Positions 38,811-48,145 of a stretch of DNA of 64,000 nt are shown piece after piece. The first letter of the stretch is position 1. Every line of letters begins with the position of its first letter. The notes beneath the pieces are model-generated. The model saw only the letters and a program-made list of their open reading frames with translations. It made no database searches and was not told where the DNA came from. Position numbers and translations under genes: made by a program. This stretch comes from Luteolibacter sp. (GTDB taxonomy: Bacteria; Verrucomicrobiota; Verrucomicrobiia; Verrucomicrobiales; Akkermansiaceae), in assembly GCA_030696085.1 (NCBI GenBank), contig JAUYNL010000029.1:1-64000 (forward strand). Direction: 5' to 3'.

Positions 38811-39161
38811 TCAGCGATCTCCATCCTCGTCTGGATCGCAACCGTTGGCGCAGCAGCCATCCTTGCAGAACCAGTAGATGCCGGCGGCGATCAGGCCGAC
38901 GACCACCGCGCCGCCAATCCATGCCGTGGCGGGCTGGTTCACCTGGTCTCGCAGGGCACGCAGGTGTTCTGCGGAATAAACCCTGCCGGCGGCCAGGCGG
39001 TTTCTAGCGGAGTCCGCCAATTCGCGGGCCCCGGCAGGCAGGGTGTGGCGGGCGGCATGGGAGAACAAGTGGCCGATGTCCTGCCGGAGTAAGGAAACAT
39101 CCTCGCTGACACGGGAAAGGAGGTCGTTGGCGCGCGGGTCTTGGAATGGTGCTGTATTCAT
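38811..39161 (-). CDS. Small DUF883/YtxH-like membrane protein with Cys-rich tail
   Basis: The 116-residue protein has an N-terminal helical part (SRVSEDVSLLRQDIGHLFSH), one membrane segment (about 80-98, WIGGAVVVGLIAAGIYWF) and a short tail CKDGCCANGCDPDEDGDR. The overall plan resembles ElaB/YqjD-like (DUF883) membrane proteins. The four-cysteine acidic tail is unusual and could bind metal or form disulfides. The ATG at 39161 is chosen, as the frame runs further upstream without sense. It sits between the act operon and a multihaem cytochrome gene. Confidence 0.62.
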   Translation of the reverse strand: MNTAPFQDPRANDLLSRVSEDVSLLRQDIGHLFSHAARHTLPAGARELADSARNRLAAGRVYSAEHLRALRDQVNQPATAWIGGAVVVGLIAAGIYWFCKDGCCANGCDPDEDGDR

Positions 39162-39246
39162 GAGTGCTGGTGGGGGTTGGTCCACAAGGCAGCCTAGGCG
39201 TGTTGTTTTCATTCAGCAAGCAGCCATCCATTGAAATGACCAAGGC

Positions 39247-41565
39247 TCAGCGCGAGATCGACTGGATCAACTGGATGGCCTCGGGGAAATCGCGGCGGAG
39301 TTGGAGGGCCCGGGTGGCGGCTTGCAGCGCCTCGTTGCGCTGGCCGAGGCGGGCGTGGATGGTGGCGCGGGCATAAGGAATGGCGGAGTCCGAGGGCTCG
39401 GCCGTTTCGCCTTGTTTCAGCGCGGCGATGGCGGACTGCGGCTGATTCACGCCATTGTAGGCGAGGCCCAGATTATACCATGCGCGGCCGTTGCCGGAAT
39501 CGAGCTTCACGGTGGTTTCCAGTGCGGCCACGGCCTTTGACATATCTCCGGCCTCGGCCAGGGCGAGCGCGAGTTTGTAATGATACTCTGGATCCTCAGG
39601 TGCGAGGGCGATGGCCTTTTCAAGCGCCTTGATCGCTCCGGCATTGTCTCCGGTGGCGCTAAGCAGGATGGCGAGATCGTGATGGAAGGGTGGCGAGTTG
39701 GGATCCCATTCGATCGCCTTGCGGATCTGCCGGATCGCGGCGGCGCTGTCTCCCCGAAGGTGGGCGAACTGGCTGAGCTGCATCCGGCCGGTGGGTTGGT
39801 CGGAGTTGAGATCGAGCATGTGGGTCAGCTCGCGGCCCGCCTTGCTGGTGAGATCGAGTTTGTCCACCAGCGCCCATGCGGCGGCCACGCGCACCGAGCG
39901 CGATGCATCGTCGAGCATCGGTTGGATGGCGGCGCACACGCGTTCATTTCCAGCGCGTGTCTGGTGCGTCAGGCTGCGCAGCGCCGCTTCGCGGACCAGC
40001 GGACTCTTGTGCGAGGTTTGTTCCATCAGCGCCTTGGCGGCCTCCGGATCCATCACCCAGCGGGCTAACAAATGACAGGCCGTGGCTTTCCATGCCGGAA
40101 TCTCCTCGGTGGCAAGCATCCGGATCAAACCCTCGCGTGCCGAAGGTTCTCCACGGCGGGCGCGGGCGACAAGCATGGCGCGGTCCCGCGCCGGACGCTT
40201 GAGCCGTTTACCGTAAAAATCCTCCGCGGTCTTGACCGCCCAGTCGGTGTCCTTGTCGGTGTGGCAGCGGTTGCAGGCGTTGGGGATGCCGTATTCCCGT
40301 GTGAGCAGGGGGTCCGGGCTGGAGAAGCTGTGATCATGGCGCGGATCGCGCCGCATGTAGGTGGTGATCGGCATGTGGCACGAGGTGCAGTCGCGGCCGG
40401 TGGTGTTCGGTGCGCAGGGGCTGTGGGTTTCCGGATTGATCACCGGCGCGGGTGGTTGCGTGCCGCCGCTGTGGCAGCGCATGCAGAGCATGTTGCCCGG
40501 GATCAGGCGGGTGGCGGAGTGCGGTTCGTGACAATCGGCGCAGCGGATGCCCACATGGTGCATGCGGCTTGATAGAAACGAGGTGAATTCATAGTTCTCA
40601 TCGCGCACCTGGCCATCCGGATGATAGGTGTCCGTATCATCGGTGACGGTGAGGCTGAAGTGGTCGTAAAACGATTCGCCGGGAATGAGATCGCCGGTGA
40701 GTTCCCCTCGGCGGGAGTGACAGGCGCCGCAGGTTTCGAGCATCTGGTCGCGTGTCTGGCGCTTGATGGTCGGATCATGGATTCCTGGTTTCTTGTTATT
40801 CTCCTGATCCTTCCTGGTAGATTCCGGGGGAGGGGATTTCTGCCAGTCCACATGGTCCTTCATCGGTCCGTGGCAGGCTTCGCAGCCCACGCTCATCTCG
40901 GCCATGGTGGTGTGATAACTGTTGGTGGAGGGTTCGTAGTTCTTGCGCAGGCGCGTGTTGTGGCAGGCGGCGCACATCGCGTTCCAGTTCATGCCCTGGC
41001 CGGTCCAGGCCCCCCAGTCGCCGGGATTGCGCTCTTCCTCGCCATAGACATCGAACAGCTCGTTTTTGTGCGGATCGTAGCTCACATCGCATGTCTGGAG
41101 GCGTCCTCCCGGTGCTGGGATCAGGAACTGGCGCAAAGGATCGTTGCCGATGATGCGCGTCACCGGATATGCGCGGCGCAAGTCGCCGAGACCGCGGGTG
41201 AGGATTTTGGCGAGCCCGGCGGCATCCAGAAATGCCTCAGAGGTGTCGGGGCCGTGTTGCAGGCTTTGTTTCGGTGAAAACGCAGCTTTGTCCATGTCTT
41301 CGCGGTATTCACGCTCGGCGAGACCGTGGTTGGATTTTTCCCATCCGGTGTAAGCGGTCGCATGGCATTCCTTGCAGGAGGCGGATCCGGCGTATCGGGA
41401 GTGGACTTCATCCTCCGGTGCTGGAACCGGCGCTGGCGCATAGGTTTTTGCGGAATCCACCGTCCGCGCCGGATCGGCCGGGTCCCGATCCCGGCAGGCC
41501 GATAGCAACACGATACCCGCCATGGCGGCGACCGGCGCGGTGGTAATGATGATTCGGCTTAGCAT
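39247..41565 (-). CDS. Octahaem cytochrome c lipoprotein with HEAT-like and TPR repeats
   Basis: The 772-residue protein starts with a lipoprotein signal (LLSAC24). Eight CxxCH motifs follow in the first 500 residues: CKECH, CAACH, CEACH, CGACH, CADCH, CMRCH, CTSCH and CNRCH. The layout resembles cytochrome c554-type multihaem proteins. A HEAT-like segment (about 470-580) and tetratricopeptide repeats (about 590-770, for example AIKALEKAIALAPEDPEYHY) complete it. TPR-multihaem proteins of this sort are common in Verrucomicrobiota and Planctomycetota, with roles not settled. It is on the same strand as, and before, the act operon, so a link to respiratory electron transfer is possible. Confidence 0.85.
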   Translation of the reverse strand: MLSRIIITTAPVAAMAGIVLLSACRDRDPADPARTVDSAKTYAPAPVPAPEDEVHSRYAGSASCKECHATAYTGWEKSNHGLAEREYREDMDKAAFSPKQSLQHGPDTSEAFLDAAGLAKILTRGLGDLRRAYPVTRIIGNDPLRQFLIPAPGGRLQTCDVSYDPHKNELFDVYGEEERNPGDWGAWTGQGMNWNAMCAACHNTRLRKNYEPSTNSYHTTMAEMSVGCEACHGPMKDHVDWQKSPPPESTRKDQENNKKPGIHDPTIKRQTRDQMLETCGACHSRRGELTGDLIPGESFYDHFSLTVTDDTDTYHPDGQVRDENYEFTSFLSSRMHHVGIRCADCHEPHSATRLIPGNMLCMRCHSGGTQPPAPVINPETHSPCAPNTTGRDCTSCHMPITTYMRRDPRHDHSFSSPDPLLTREYGIPNACNRCHTDKDTDWAVKTAEDFYGKRLKRPARDRAMLVARARRGEPSAREGLIRMLATEEIPAWKATACHLLARWVMDPEAAKALMEQTSHKSPLVREAALRSLTHQTRAGNERVCAAIQPMLDDASRSVRVAAAWALVDKLDLTSKAGRELTHMLDLNSDQPTGRMQLSQFAHLRGDSAAAIRQIRKAIEWDPNSPPFHHDLAILLSATGDNAGAIKALEKAIALAPEDPEYHYKLALALAEAGDMSKAVAALETTVKLDSGNGRAWYNLGLAYNGVNQPQSAIAALKQGETAEPSDSAIPYARATIHARLGQRNEALQAATRALQLRRDFPEAIQLIQSISR

Positions 41566-41849
41566 GCGCACTCGGTGTCCGCAAGCAGTGAACCGGAGGC
41601 GGTCATTGTGGTCAACATGCTTTCCCCACCGGTCGGCATCGTAAGATTCTCCGGGAAAACCCTTGCCAACGGCCGGAATCCGACTATGGGTTCCGGCGCG
41701 CCGGGTTACCGGCACCGCGGAATTGATCGTTAGATTCCGCCCTTGTCCGGTCTTCATCGATGAGAGAGATTGTTTGAGGCTCTTCCGAAATATCCCTCAT
41801 CGACACCGCCCGCCGCCGATTTCCGGAGGGTGCGGGCATTCTGAAAGAC

Positions 41850-43118
41850 ATGACCTCGACTCCATTCGAGGCGTTGCCGCTGGCAGCGCCCCTCCACCGC
41901 GTATTGCGCGAACTTGAATACACCACTCCCTCTCCCATCCAGGCCCAGGCCATCCCGCTGCTGCTGCAAGGGCGCGATTTGATGGGCTGCGCCCAGACCG
42001 GCACCGGCAAGACCGCTGGCTTCGCGCTTCCGATCCTCCAGGCCCTGCACGAACAGCCGCGCCAGATCCGCAGCCGCTGCTGCCGCACGCTGGTGCTCGC
42101 TCCCACCCGCGAACTCGCGGCCCAGGTGGGGAAAAGTTTCACCACTTATGGCAGATACGTCCGCTTCAGCCAGACGCTCGTCTATGGCGGCGTGGGCCAG
42201 GTGCCGCAGGTGAACGCCATGCGCCGCGGCGTGGATGTGCTGGTGGCCACTCCCGGCCGCCTGCTCGATCTGATCGACCAGCGCCACATCGATCTCTCGC
42301 AGGTCGAGTTCTTCGTGCTCGATGAGGTGGACCGCATGCTCGACATGGGCTTCCTGCGCGATGTGAAACGCATCGTCGCGCTGCTGCCCGCGAAGCGCCA
42401 GTCCCTATTCTTCTCCGCCACGCTGGCTCCTAACATCGTCGAACTCGCACGCACGATCCTGCGGGAACCGGCTCACGTCAGCATCACCCCGGAAACCACC
42501 ACCGCCGAGAAGATCGACCAGCAGGTGTGTTTCCTGGCGCGCGATAGCAAGCGTCCCTTGTTGGAGCAGCTGCTCCGCGCCCAGGCCAACGCCACGGAAC
42601 AGAAGCTCACCATCGTCTTCAGCCGCACCAAGCACGGTGCGAACAAGCTCGCCAAGAGCCTCTGCGCCTCCGGTTTTCCTGCGGATGCCATTCACGGCAA
42701 CAAGTCGCAGGCGCAGCGTGAAAAGGCGCTCGACCGCTTCAAGAAAGGACTCACGCCCGTGCTGGTGGCCACCGACGTGGCGGCTCGTGGCGTGGATGTG
42801 AGGGACATCGGACTGGTCGTGAATTTCGATCTGCCCAATGAACCGGAGGCCTACGTGCATCGCATCGGCCGCACCGCTCGTGCCGGAGCGGAGGGCCGCG
42901 CCGTTTCGTTCTGTTCCGAGGACGAGCTGGAATACCTTCGCGAGATCGAAAAGATCATCAAGATGCCGATCCCGCGCTGGGACGCGCATGACTGGCACAT
43001 CGAGGCGCTCGCGGACCATCATTCACGCGGGAAATTCTCCGCTGCCGCGAAATCCAAGTCTCCCGGTAGTCCGCGCCGCAGTGGTGGCCAGCGCCGCAGC
43101 CATGGCCGCGGCCGCTGA
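41850..43118 (+). CDS. DEAD-box RNA helicase, RhlE-like
   Basis: The 422-residue ATP-dependent RNA helicase has both RecA lobes. Its motifs include AQTGTGKT (I), PTRELAAQ (Ia), TPGRLLD (Ib), SAT (III), VATDVAARGVD (V) and HRIGRTARAGAEG (VI). The Walker B motif reads DEVD in place of DEAD, with the catalytic acidic residues kept. The C-terminal tail is Ser/Arg/Gly-rich and basic, as in RhlE proteins that bind RNA non-specifically. The 284 bases before it are shared with the divergent cytochrome gene and hold no other gene that I can see. Confidence 0.92.
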   Translation: MTSTPFEALPLAAPLHRVLRELEYTTPSPIQAQAIPLLLQGRDLMGCAQTGTGKTAGFALPILQALHEQPRQIRSRCCRTLVLAPTRELAAQVGKSFTTYGRYVRFSQTLVYGGVGQVPQVNAMRRGVDVLVATPGRLLDLIDQRHIDLSQVEFFVLDEVDRMLDMGFLRDVKRIVALLPAKRQSLFFSATLAPNIVELARTILREPAHVSITPETTTAEKIDQQVCFLARDSKRPLLEQLLRAQANATEQKLTIVFSRTKHGANKLAKSLCASGFPADAIHGNKSQAQREKALDRFKKGLTPVLVATDVAARGVDVRDIGLVVNFDLPNEPEAYVHRIGRTARAGAEGRAVSFCSEDELEYLREIEKIIKMPIPRWDAHDWHIEALADHHSRGKFSAAAKSKSPGSPRRSGGQRRSHGRGR

Positions 43119-43457
43119 GCGGCGTCATCGTTCGCCGCGCGGGTTTCATTTCTAAAATGACATGGAAAACATTCGGGTTGGCAGGCTCAAACAACCCGCC
43201 GCCATGCTCCTGCTGATCGCGGTGGACAAGCGTCTAACAGCCTTCGGCGCTCCAAGCGGCGCCTGCCTTCATATCGACAAGTCGATGCGGGACCATGGCC
43301 TCTTCCAGACGTGGAGAGTGGTGTTGCTTGCCGATGGTTCTGGCGATGCTGCGGAATTGTGCGTCGTGGAGGCAGGTGCAACCAGCGGTGCCGTTGTGGA
43401 CTGAAAAGATCGTGCCCCTCCCTGGCATGTGCGAAAATTTCAGCTTGCCTTTATATC
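43119..43457. other. Intergenic region before arsR
   Basis: Short open frames exist on both strands, but none has a recognisable family or a good start. The region is less GC-rich near 43400-43457 and should hold the arsR promoter. Confidence 0.35.
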
Positions 43458-43474
43458 GCATATTTGAAATATGC
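43458..43474 (+). promoter_or_regulatory. ArsR-type operator palindrome on the arsR start
   Basis: GCATATTTGAAATATGC is a perfect 8-bp inverted repeat around one base. It covers the first bases of the ATG at 43471 and is AT-rich in a GC-rich genome. Such dyads are typical autoregulatory ArsR/SmtB sites. If a second in-frame ATG (43480) is the real start, the site lies fully upstream. Confidence 0.62.
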
Positions 43475-43791
43475 AATATATGCCTGTTGCGAAACTGGAA
43501 GCGTTTGAGAAGACCTCGGTGGATCTGGCGGCCTTTGCGAAGGTGCTGGGGCACCCGGCGCGGATCTGCATTTTGCGGCAATTGGCGGCGAATGGGGAAA
43601 TGCCGTGCATGGAAATAGTAGCGGCCCTGCCCTTATCCCAGCCCGCGTGTTCGCGCCACATCAACGACCTGCGCAAGGCGGGCTTGCTGAAATCGCGCAC
43701 GCTGGGCAGCAACGTGTTTTTCCGTATCGACGAGTCCGTTCTGAACCAGTTCTGCCAAACCATGAACCTGCTACTTCATACAGACTCCTGA
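43471..43791 (+). CDS. ArsR/SmtB-family repressor
   Basis: The 106-residue winged-helix protein has VLGHPARICILRQLAANGEM, the recognition helix LSQPACSRHINDLRKAGLL and the wing RTLGSNVFFRID. Cysteines lie at 33, 46, 60 and 95. C46 is in the ArsR alpha-3 position, but the classical CVC pair is missing. The next gene encodes a CoA-disulfide reductase-rhodanese, so thiol or persulfide sensing as in SqrR/BigR is a reasonable guess, and arsenic sensing is less likely. It probably represses itself and the downstream genes through the overlapping palindrome. Confidence 0.85.
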   Translation: MQYMPVAKLEAFEKTSVDLAAFAKVLGHPARICILRQLAANGEMPCMEIVAALPLSQPACSRHINDLRKAGLLKSRTLGSNVFFRIDESVLNQFCQTMNLLLHTDS

Positions 43792-43861
43792 ACTCCCCTC
43801 TAAAAATCCACAGCCCCTTGCCGCTTCATTTCCAAACCATTTTCCAGTACCATCCCATCCC

Positions 43862-45571
43862 ATGAGAACCACACCAGAGACCCTATTGATCATCGGCGGA
43901 GTCGCCGGCGGAGCATCCGCAGCCGCCCGTGCCCGCCGCCATTCCGAGACCGCGCACATCATCCTGCTCGAACGCGGGCCGGACGTTTCCTTCGCCAACT
44001 GCGGCCTGCCCTATCACATCGGCGGCGAGATTCCCGACCGTGCGGAACTCGCGCTCCAGACCCCGGAAAGCCTCCGCACCCTGCTCAATCTGGACGTGCG
44101 CACCCTCACGGAAGCCACCGCCATCGACCGCGCGAACAAACAGGTCCGCGTCCGCTCTCTAACTGACAACAGCGGGTCCGTGATTTCTTATGACAAGCTC
44201 ATCCTCGCGCCCGGTGCCAGCCCGTTGCGGCCGCCGCTGCCGGGTATCGAAAGCCCGCAAGTCCTCACCTTGCGCAACCTCCAGGACATGGACCGCATCA
44301 AGGCCGCCGCCGCTGCGGTCGATCATGTGGCCATCATCGGCGCGGGATTCATCGGCCTGGAAATGGCCGAGCAGCTCCACCACATCGGCAAGCAGGTCAG
44401 CGTGATCGAACTCCAGCCGCAGGTGCTGCCGCAGCTCGATGCGGAAATGGTCCGTCCGCTGGAAAACTCGCTGCGCGAAAAGGGCGTCGAGCTTATCCTC
44501 GGCGATGGCATCGATGGCTTCGAAGCCTCATCTAACGGAATTTCCGCGAAACTGAAATCCGGCCGCAACCTCGCCACCGGACTGGTCATCCTGTCCATCG
44601 GCGTGCGCCCGGAAAGCGGCCTCGCCAAGGATGCCGGCCTCGCACTCGGCCCGCGCGGCCACATCGTGGTGAACGGCCATCAAGTCACGTCCGATCCCGA
44701 CATTTACGCGGTCGGCGATGTTTGCGAAACGGAAGACCCTATACTCGGCAAGCGCACCGCAATTCCGCTGGGCGGCCCGGCCAACCGCCAGGGACGCACC
44801 GCCGCGGATCACATCTTCCTGGGCGACAAGGCCCTCCACTACCCCGGCAGCATCGGCACCGCAATCGTGCGCGTCTTCGATCACGCGGCGGGCATCGCAG
44901 GCTATTCGGAAACGCGGCTCAAGATGGAGGGCGTTCCCTATCAGACGGTCACCGTCAACGGCTCGTCGCATGCGGGTTATTTTCCCGGCGCGGAAACCAT
45001 CACGCTCAAGCTGCTGTGGTCGCCGGAGGACGGCCGGGTGCTGGGCGCGCAGGCCAGCGGCAAGGATGGTGTGGACAAGCGTCTCGACGTGATCGCCACC
45101 GCGTTGCGCGCCCGCATGACCATCGAGGATCTCGTGCACCTCGAGCTTTCCTATGCTCCGCCATTTGGCAGTGCCAAGGACGTCGTCAACATCGCCGGTT
45201 TCGCGGCCTGCAACATCCGCGACGGCCTGCTCGTTCCCGTGCCCGACCTCAAAAGCGCGGGTGCGCAGATCATCGATGTCCGCCCGGCCGCGGCCGCAGC
45301 CAAACTGCCGGTGCCCGGTGCGAAAAACATCCCGCTCGGCGAGTTGCGCGGACGTCTCGATGAAATCGACCGCAGCCAACCGGTCTTCACCGTCTGCCAG
45401 ATGGGCAAAACCAGTTATTTCGCCGCGCGCATCCTCGCCAACCATGGATTCGACGCCCGCAGCATCCTTGGCGGCGTGCATCATCAGGTGTGGTCCCGCA
45501 GTATTCTGATCGCTGATTTGCACTTCCCGCCGGTCTCCTCCCGTCCTAGCGTACTCGGCGATGTCCGATGA
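43862..45571 (+). CDS. CoA-disulfide reductase with C-terminal rhodanese domain
   Basis: This 569-residue FAD enzyme of the pyridine nucleotide-disulfide reductase family has the FAD loop LIIGGVAGGASAAARAR (about 9-25), the active-site Cys47 in SFANCGLPYHIGG, the NAD loop IIGAGFIGLEMAE and the FAD-contact YAVGDVCE. A rhodanese domain follows (about 470-569) with active-loop Cys512 in VCQMGKTS. Such fusions reduce CoA persulfides or polysulfide and can release sulfide. It lies 70 bases after arsR and overlaps the next gene by 11 bases. Confidence 0.92.
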   Translation: MRTTPETLLIIGGVAGGASAAARARRHSETAHIILLERGPDVSFANCGLPYHIGGEIPDRAELALQTPESLRTLLNLDVRTLTEATAIDRANKQVRVRSLTDNSGSVISYDKLILAPGASPLRPPLPGIESPQVLTLRNLQDMDRIKAAAAAVDHVAIIGAGFIGLEMAEQLHHIGKQVSVIELQPQVLPQLDAEMVRPLENSLREKGVELILGDGIDGFEASSNGISAKLKSGRNLATGLVILSIGVRPESGLAKDAGLALGPRGHIVVNGHQVTSDPDIYAVGDVCETEDPILGKRTAIPLGGPANRQGRTAADHIFLGDKALHYPGSIGTAIVRVFDHAAGIAGYSETRLKMEGVPYQTVTVNGSSHAGYFPGAETITLKLLWSPEDGRVLGAQASGKDGVDKRLDVIATALRARMTIEDLVHLELSYAPPFGSAKDVVNIAGFAACNIRDGLLVPVPDLKSAGAQIIDVRPAAAAAKLPVPGAKNIPLGELRGRLDEIDRSQPVFTVCQMGKTSYFAARILANHGFDARSILGGVHHQVWSRSILIADLHFPPVSSRPSVLGDVR

Positions 45572-48143
45572 ATCGCCTGCTTTCGAGCCCACCCGCCGCC
45601 AATGGACCGGCTACTGGAGCATGATCGTCCAGCAGACGCAGAACGCGTTCAACGACAAGATGGCCCAGTTCATCCTGATCCCGCTGGGCGGCGCGGTCGG
45701 GCTTGCGGTGGAGTCCATCGCCGGGCTGATGATCGCGCTGCCTTTCGTTCTTTTCGCGCCGCTGGCCGGCTGGCTGAGCGACCGCTTTTCGAAACGCGAC
45801 GTGATGTTTGGCTCTGCCGTGCTGCAATTGCTGGTGCTGCTCTGGATCTGCGGCTCGGTGTGGCTCAAAAACCTGCCGATCGCCCTCATCGGATTTTTCA
45901 TGCTGGCCGTGCAATCGGCGTTTTTCAGTCCGGCGAAAATCGGCATCAACAAGGAACTGGTAGGCTCCCGGCATCTCGGTTTTGCCACCTCCATCCAGCA
46001 AATGACCGCCATGCTCGCCATGCTCGTCGGCCAGATCATCGCAGGCTGGCTCTTTGATCGCCGCTATCATGCGCTCGGGGCGGGTCCCGGAACGGCATGG
46101 CAGGCGGCGCTCGGCCCCCTGGTCGTTCTAACGGCATTTTCGGTGCCGGCGCTGGTCATGGCATGGATCGTCCCGCGCGTCCCGGCGCAGGGCGGCGGAA
46201 AATTCACCGCCGGCCTCGCCGTGAGCCACTTCGTGAATCTCTGTGAGTTATGGCATCATCCACCGCTGCGGCGGGTCTCGTTCGGCGTGGCGTTTTTCTG
46301 GGGATTCGCGGCCTTCATCAACTTGTGGTCGGTGAAGCTCGCCAAGGTGATCACCGGCGGCGGCGAGGGTTTTGGCACGCTTTCCTCGATGTTCATGGCC
46401 GCCGCCTCGCTCGGAATGGCGGCAGGTTTCGGCTTCTCCTCCTATCTGCTGCGCCGCCGCATCGAACTCGGCTGGGTCCCCCTGGCAGGTGTGGCGATGA
46501 CGCTTGCCTCTCTGGCGCTCGCCCTCGTTCCGCCGGGCAGCGCCGCGGAGTTCCTGCTCCTATTGAAAAGCAATCCGCTCGCCTACGCCTGCGCTTCACC
46601 GCGCGAAACGGTTTTCCTAACCATTCTCGGCCTGCTTGCCTTCTCCGGCGCGGTTTTCCTCGCCCCGCTCAACGCCTGGTTGCAGGATCACTACCCCGCC
46701 GCCAAACGCGGCGAGATGCAGGCCGCCGTGAACCTCCAGGATTGCCTCGCCGGCATCATCTCCGTGGCCGTCATCGCCATTTTCGAGACCAGTGCCGGAG
46801 CGTTCGGCATCGCCCTGCCCACCGGCTTCCGCTTCCAGATGATCTTCATCGCGCTGGCTTGTTTTGTAGCCAGCATCCTGATCATCCGTGTGCTCCCTGC
46901 GGACTTCATCCGCGTGATCGGCGTGGCATTGATGCGCATGATCTATCGGATCCGGACCGCCCGCCCGGAGCGCCTGCCCGCCAAGGGCGGGGCACTGCTG
47001 CTGCCCAACCACGTCACCTACATGGATGCATTCTTCATGTCCGCCGCCAGCCCGAGGCCGATCCGCTTCGTGATGGATGAGGCCTTCATGGCGCAACGCG
47101 CGATCCGCATCTTCACCAGCATTTTCTCCACCGTGACCATTCGCCGCGAGCACCCCCTGGAAGCCATCCGGGAAATCATCCAGGCTTTGCAAAACGGCGA
47201 TGTCGTCTGCCTGTTTCCCGAAGGCCAGATCACCCGCACCGGCACCTTGTGTGCGCTCCAGCGCGGCTTCGAAGTCATTGCCAAAAAGGCCGGCCAACCG
47301 CTCATTCCCGTGTGGTGCGATGGCACCTGGGGCTCGATTTTTTCGTATGAGCGCAATTGTTTCTTCCGCAAGATCCCGCACCGCATGGAACACGGCATCA
47401 CCATGGCCTTCGGCAAGGCCATCGCCCCGAAGTGCGCGAACCAGCCAAGCGTCCGGGACGGCATGATGGCGGCCTCATCCGATGCCATCTCCCGGCGTTT
47501 TGCCAGCCGCCGCTGGTCCAGGCGGCTGCCGGGCGCGAAAAACCCTGCGGCCTCCGCGTTCCGTGCCGCGGACGCATCCTGCAGGCGCATGATGTGGATC
47601 AACGGTTATCAACTCGGCATGATCAACGCGTTGCCGCGGCGGCGCACTTTTCATATCATGAAGGACGATCCGCTACTCACCGAACTGCCGTCCCTGACTG
47701 CGGCGTTTCCCGTGTTGTTTCACGCGGAATTGCGCATCCGGGAGACTTTCGAAGGTGACGATGACGCCGTCTGGGTGGGTGGCGATGTCCTGCGCCATGC
47801 CCTGGAATTCTCCCAGATCACCGCCAGCCATGTGGTGTTTTATGATTTCGGCTCGCGGGCCCTCTCGCCCATCGAGCGCGCCGGCCTCTGTCATTATCCG
47901 GGACTGGTCGCGGGCGATCGCGTCATCTCCATGTCGATGCCCAACCCGCCCCCCTCGGCCCAGGGCATCGAGTCGCAGCTCGGCCACAAACCCGGATCAT
48001 GGGGAAAACTCCTGCCCGGCTGGCACCTCGAACGTTGCGAGGAAAGCGGCACCCTCAGGGTCCACGGCCCGGCCGCGCCCGCTGGCGGGCTGCCGCTGCC
48101 AATCGCTTGCTCGCTGGATGCCGAGGGCTTCCTTGTCAGTTAG
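45561..48143 (+). CDS. MFS flippase-acyltransferase fusion with eroded AMP-binding domain (Aas-like)
   Basis: This 860-residue membrane protein has an LplT-like MFS transporter (about 1-440, starting after WSMIVQQTQNAFNDKMAQF) and a PlsC acyltransferase domain (about 455-640, with NHVTYMDAFF giving HxxxxD, and FPEGQITRTG). A C-terminal part of about 200 residues keeps only fragments of an acyl-ACP synthetase domain (WGKLLPGWHLE, SGTLRVHGP, DAEGFLVS). In Aas the full AMP-binding domain is about 500 residues. Transport and reacylation of lysophospholipids is the likely role, without self-activation of fatty acid. The start overlaps the preceding gene by 11 bases, so the pair is translationally coupled. 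Confidence 0.87.
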   Translation: MSDESPAFEPTRRQWTGYWSMIVQQTQNAFNDKMAQFILIPLGGAVGLAVESIAGLMIALPFVLFAPLAGWLSDRFSKRDVMFGSAVLQLLVLLWICGSVWLKNLPIALIGFFMLAVQSAFFSPAKIGINKELVGSRHLGFATSIQQMTAMLAMLVGQIIAGWLFDRRYHALGAGPGTAWQAALGPLVVLTAFSVPALVMAWIVPRVPAQGGGKFTAGLAVSHFVNLCELWHHPPLRRVSFGVAFFWGFAAFINLWSVKLAKVITGGGEGFGTLSSMFMAAASLGMAAGFGFSSYLLRRRIELGWVPLAGVAMTLASLALALVPPGSAAEFLLLLKSNPLAYACASPRETVFLTILGLLAFSGAVFLAPLNAWLQDHYPAAKRGEMQAAVNLQDCLAGIISVAVIAIFETSAGAFGIALPTGFRFQMIFIALACFVASILIIRVLPADFIRVIGVALMRMIYRIRTARPERLPAKGGALLLPNHVTYMDAFFMSAASPRPIRFVMDEAFMAQRAIRIFTSIFSTVTIRREHPLEAIREIIQALQNGDVVCLFPEGQITRTGTLCALQRGFEVIAKKAGQPLIPVWCDGTWGSIFSYERNCFFRKIPHRMEHGITMAFGKAIAPKCANQPSVRDGMMAASSDAISRRFASRRWSRRLPGAKNPAASAFRAADASCRRMMWINGYQLGMINALPRRRTFHIMKDDPLLTELPSLTAAFPVLFHAELRIRETFEGDDDAVWVGGDVLRHALEFSQITASHVVFYDFGSRALSPIERAGLCHYPGLVAGDRVISMSMPNPPPSAQGIESQLGHKPGSWGKLLPGWHLERCEESGTLRVHGPAAPAGGLPLPIACSLDAEGFLVS

Positions 48144-48145
48144 AC

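Noticed and set aside
43162-43404. 80-residue frame between the helicase and arsR genes
   Set aside because: It has no family match, no convincing start and a competing frame on the other strand.
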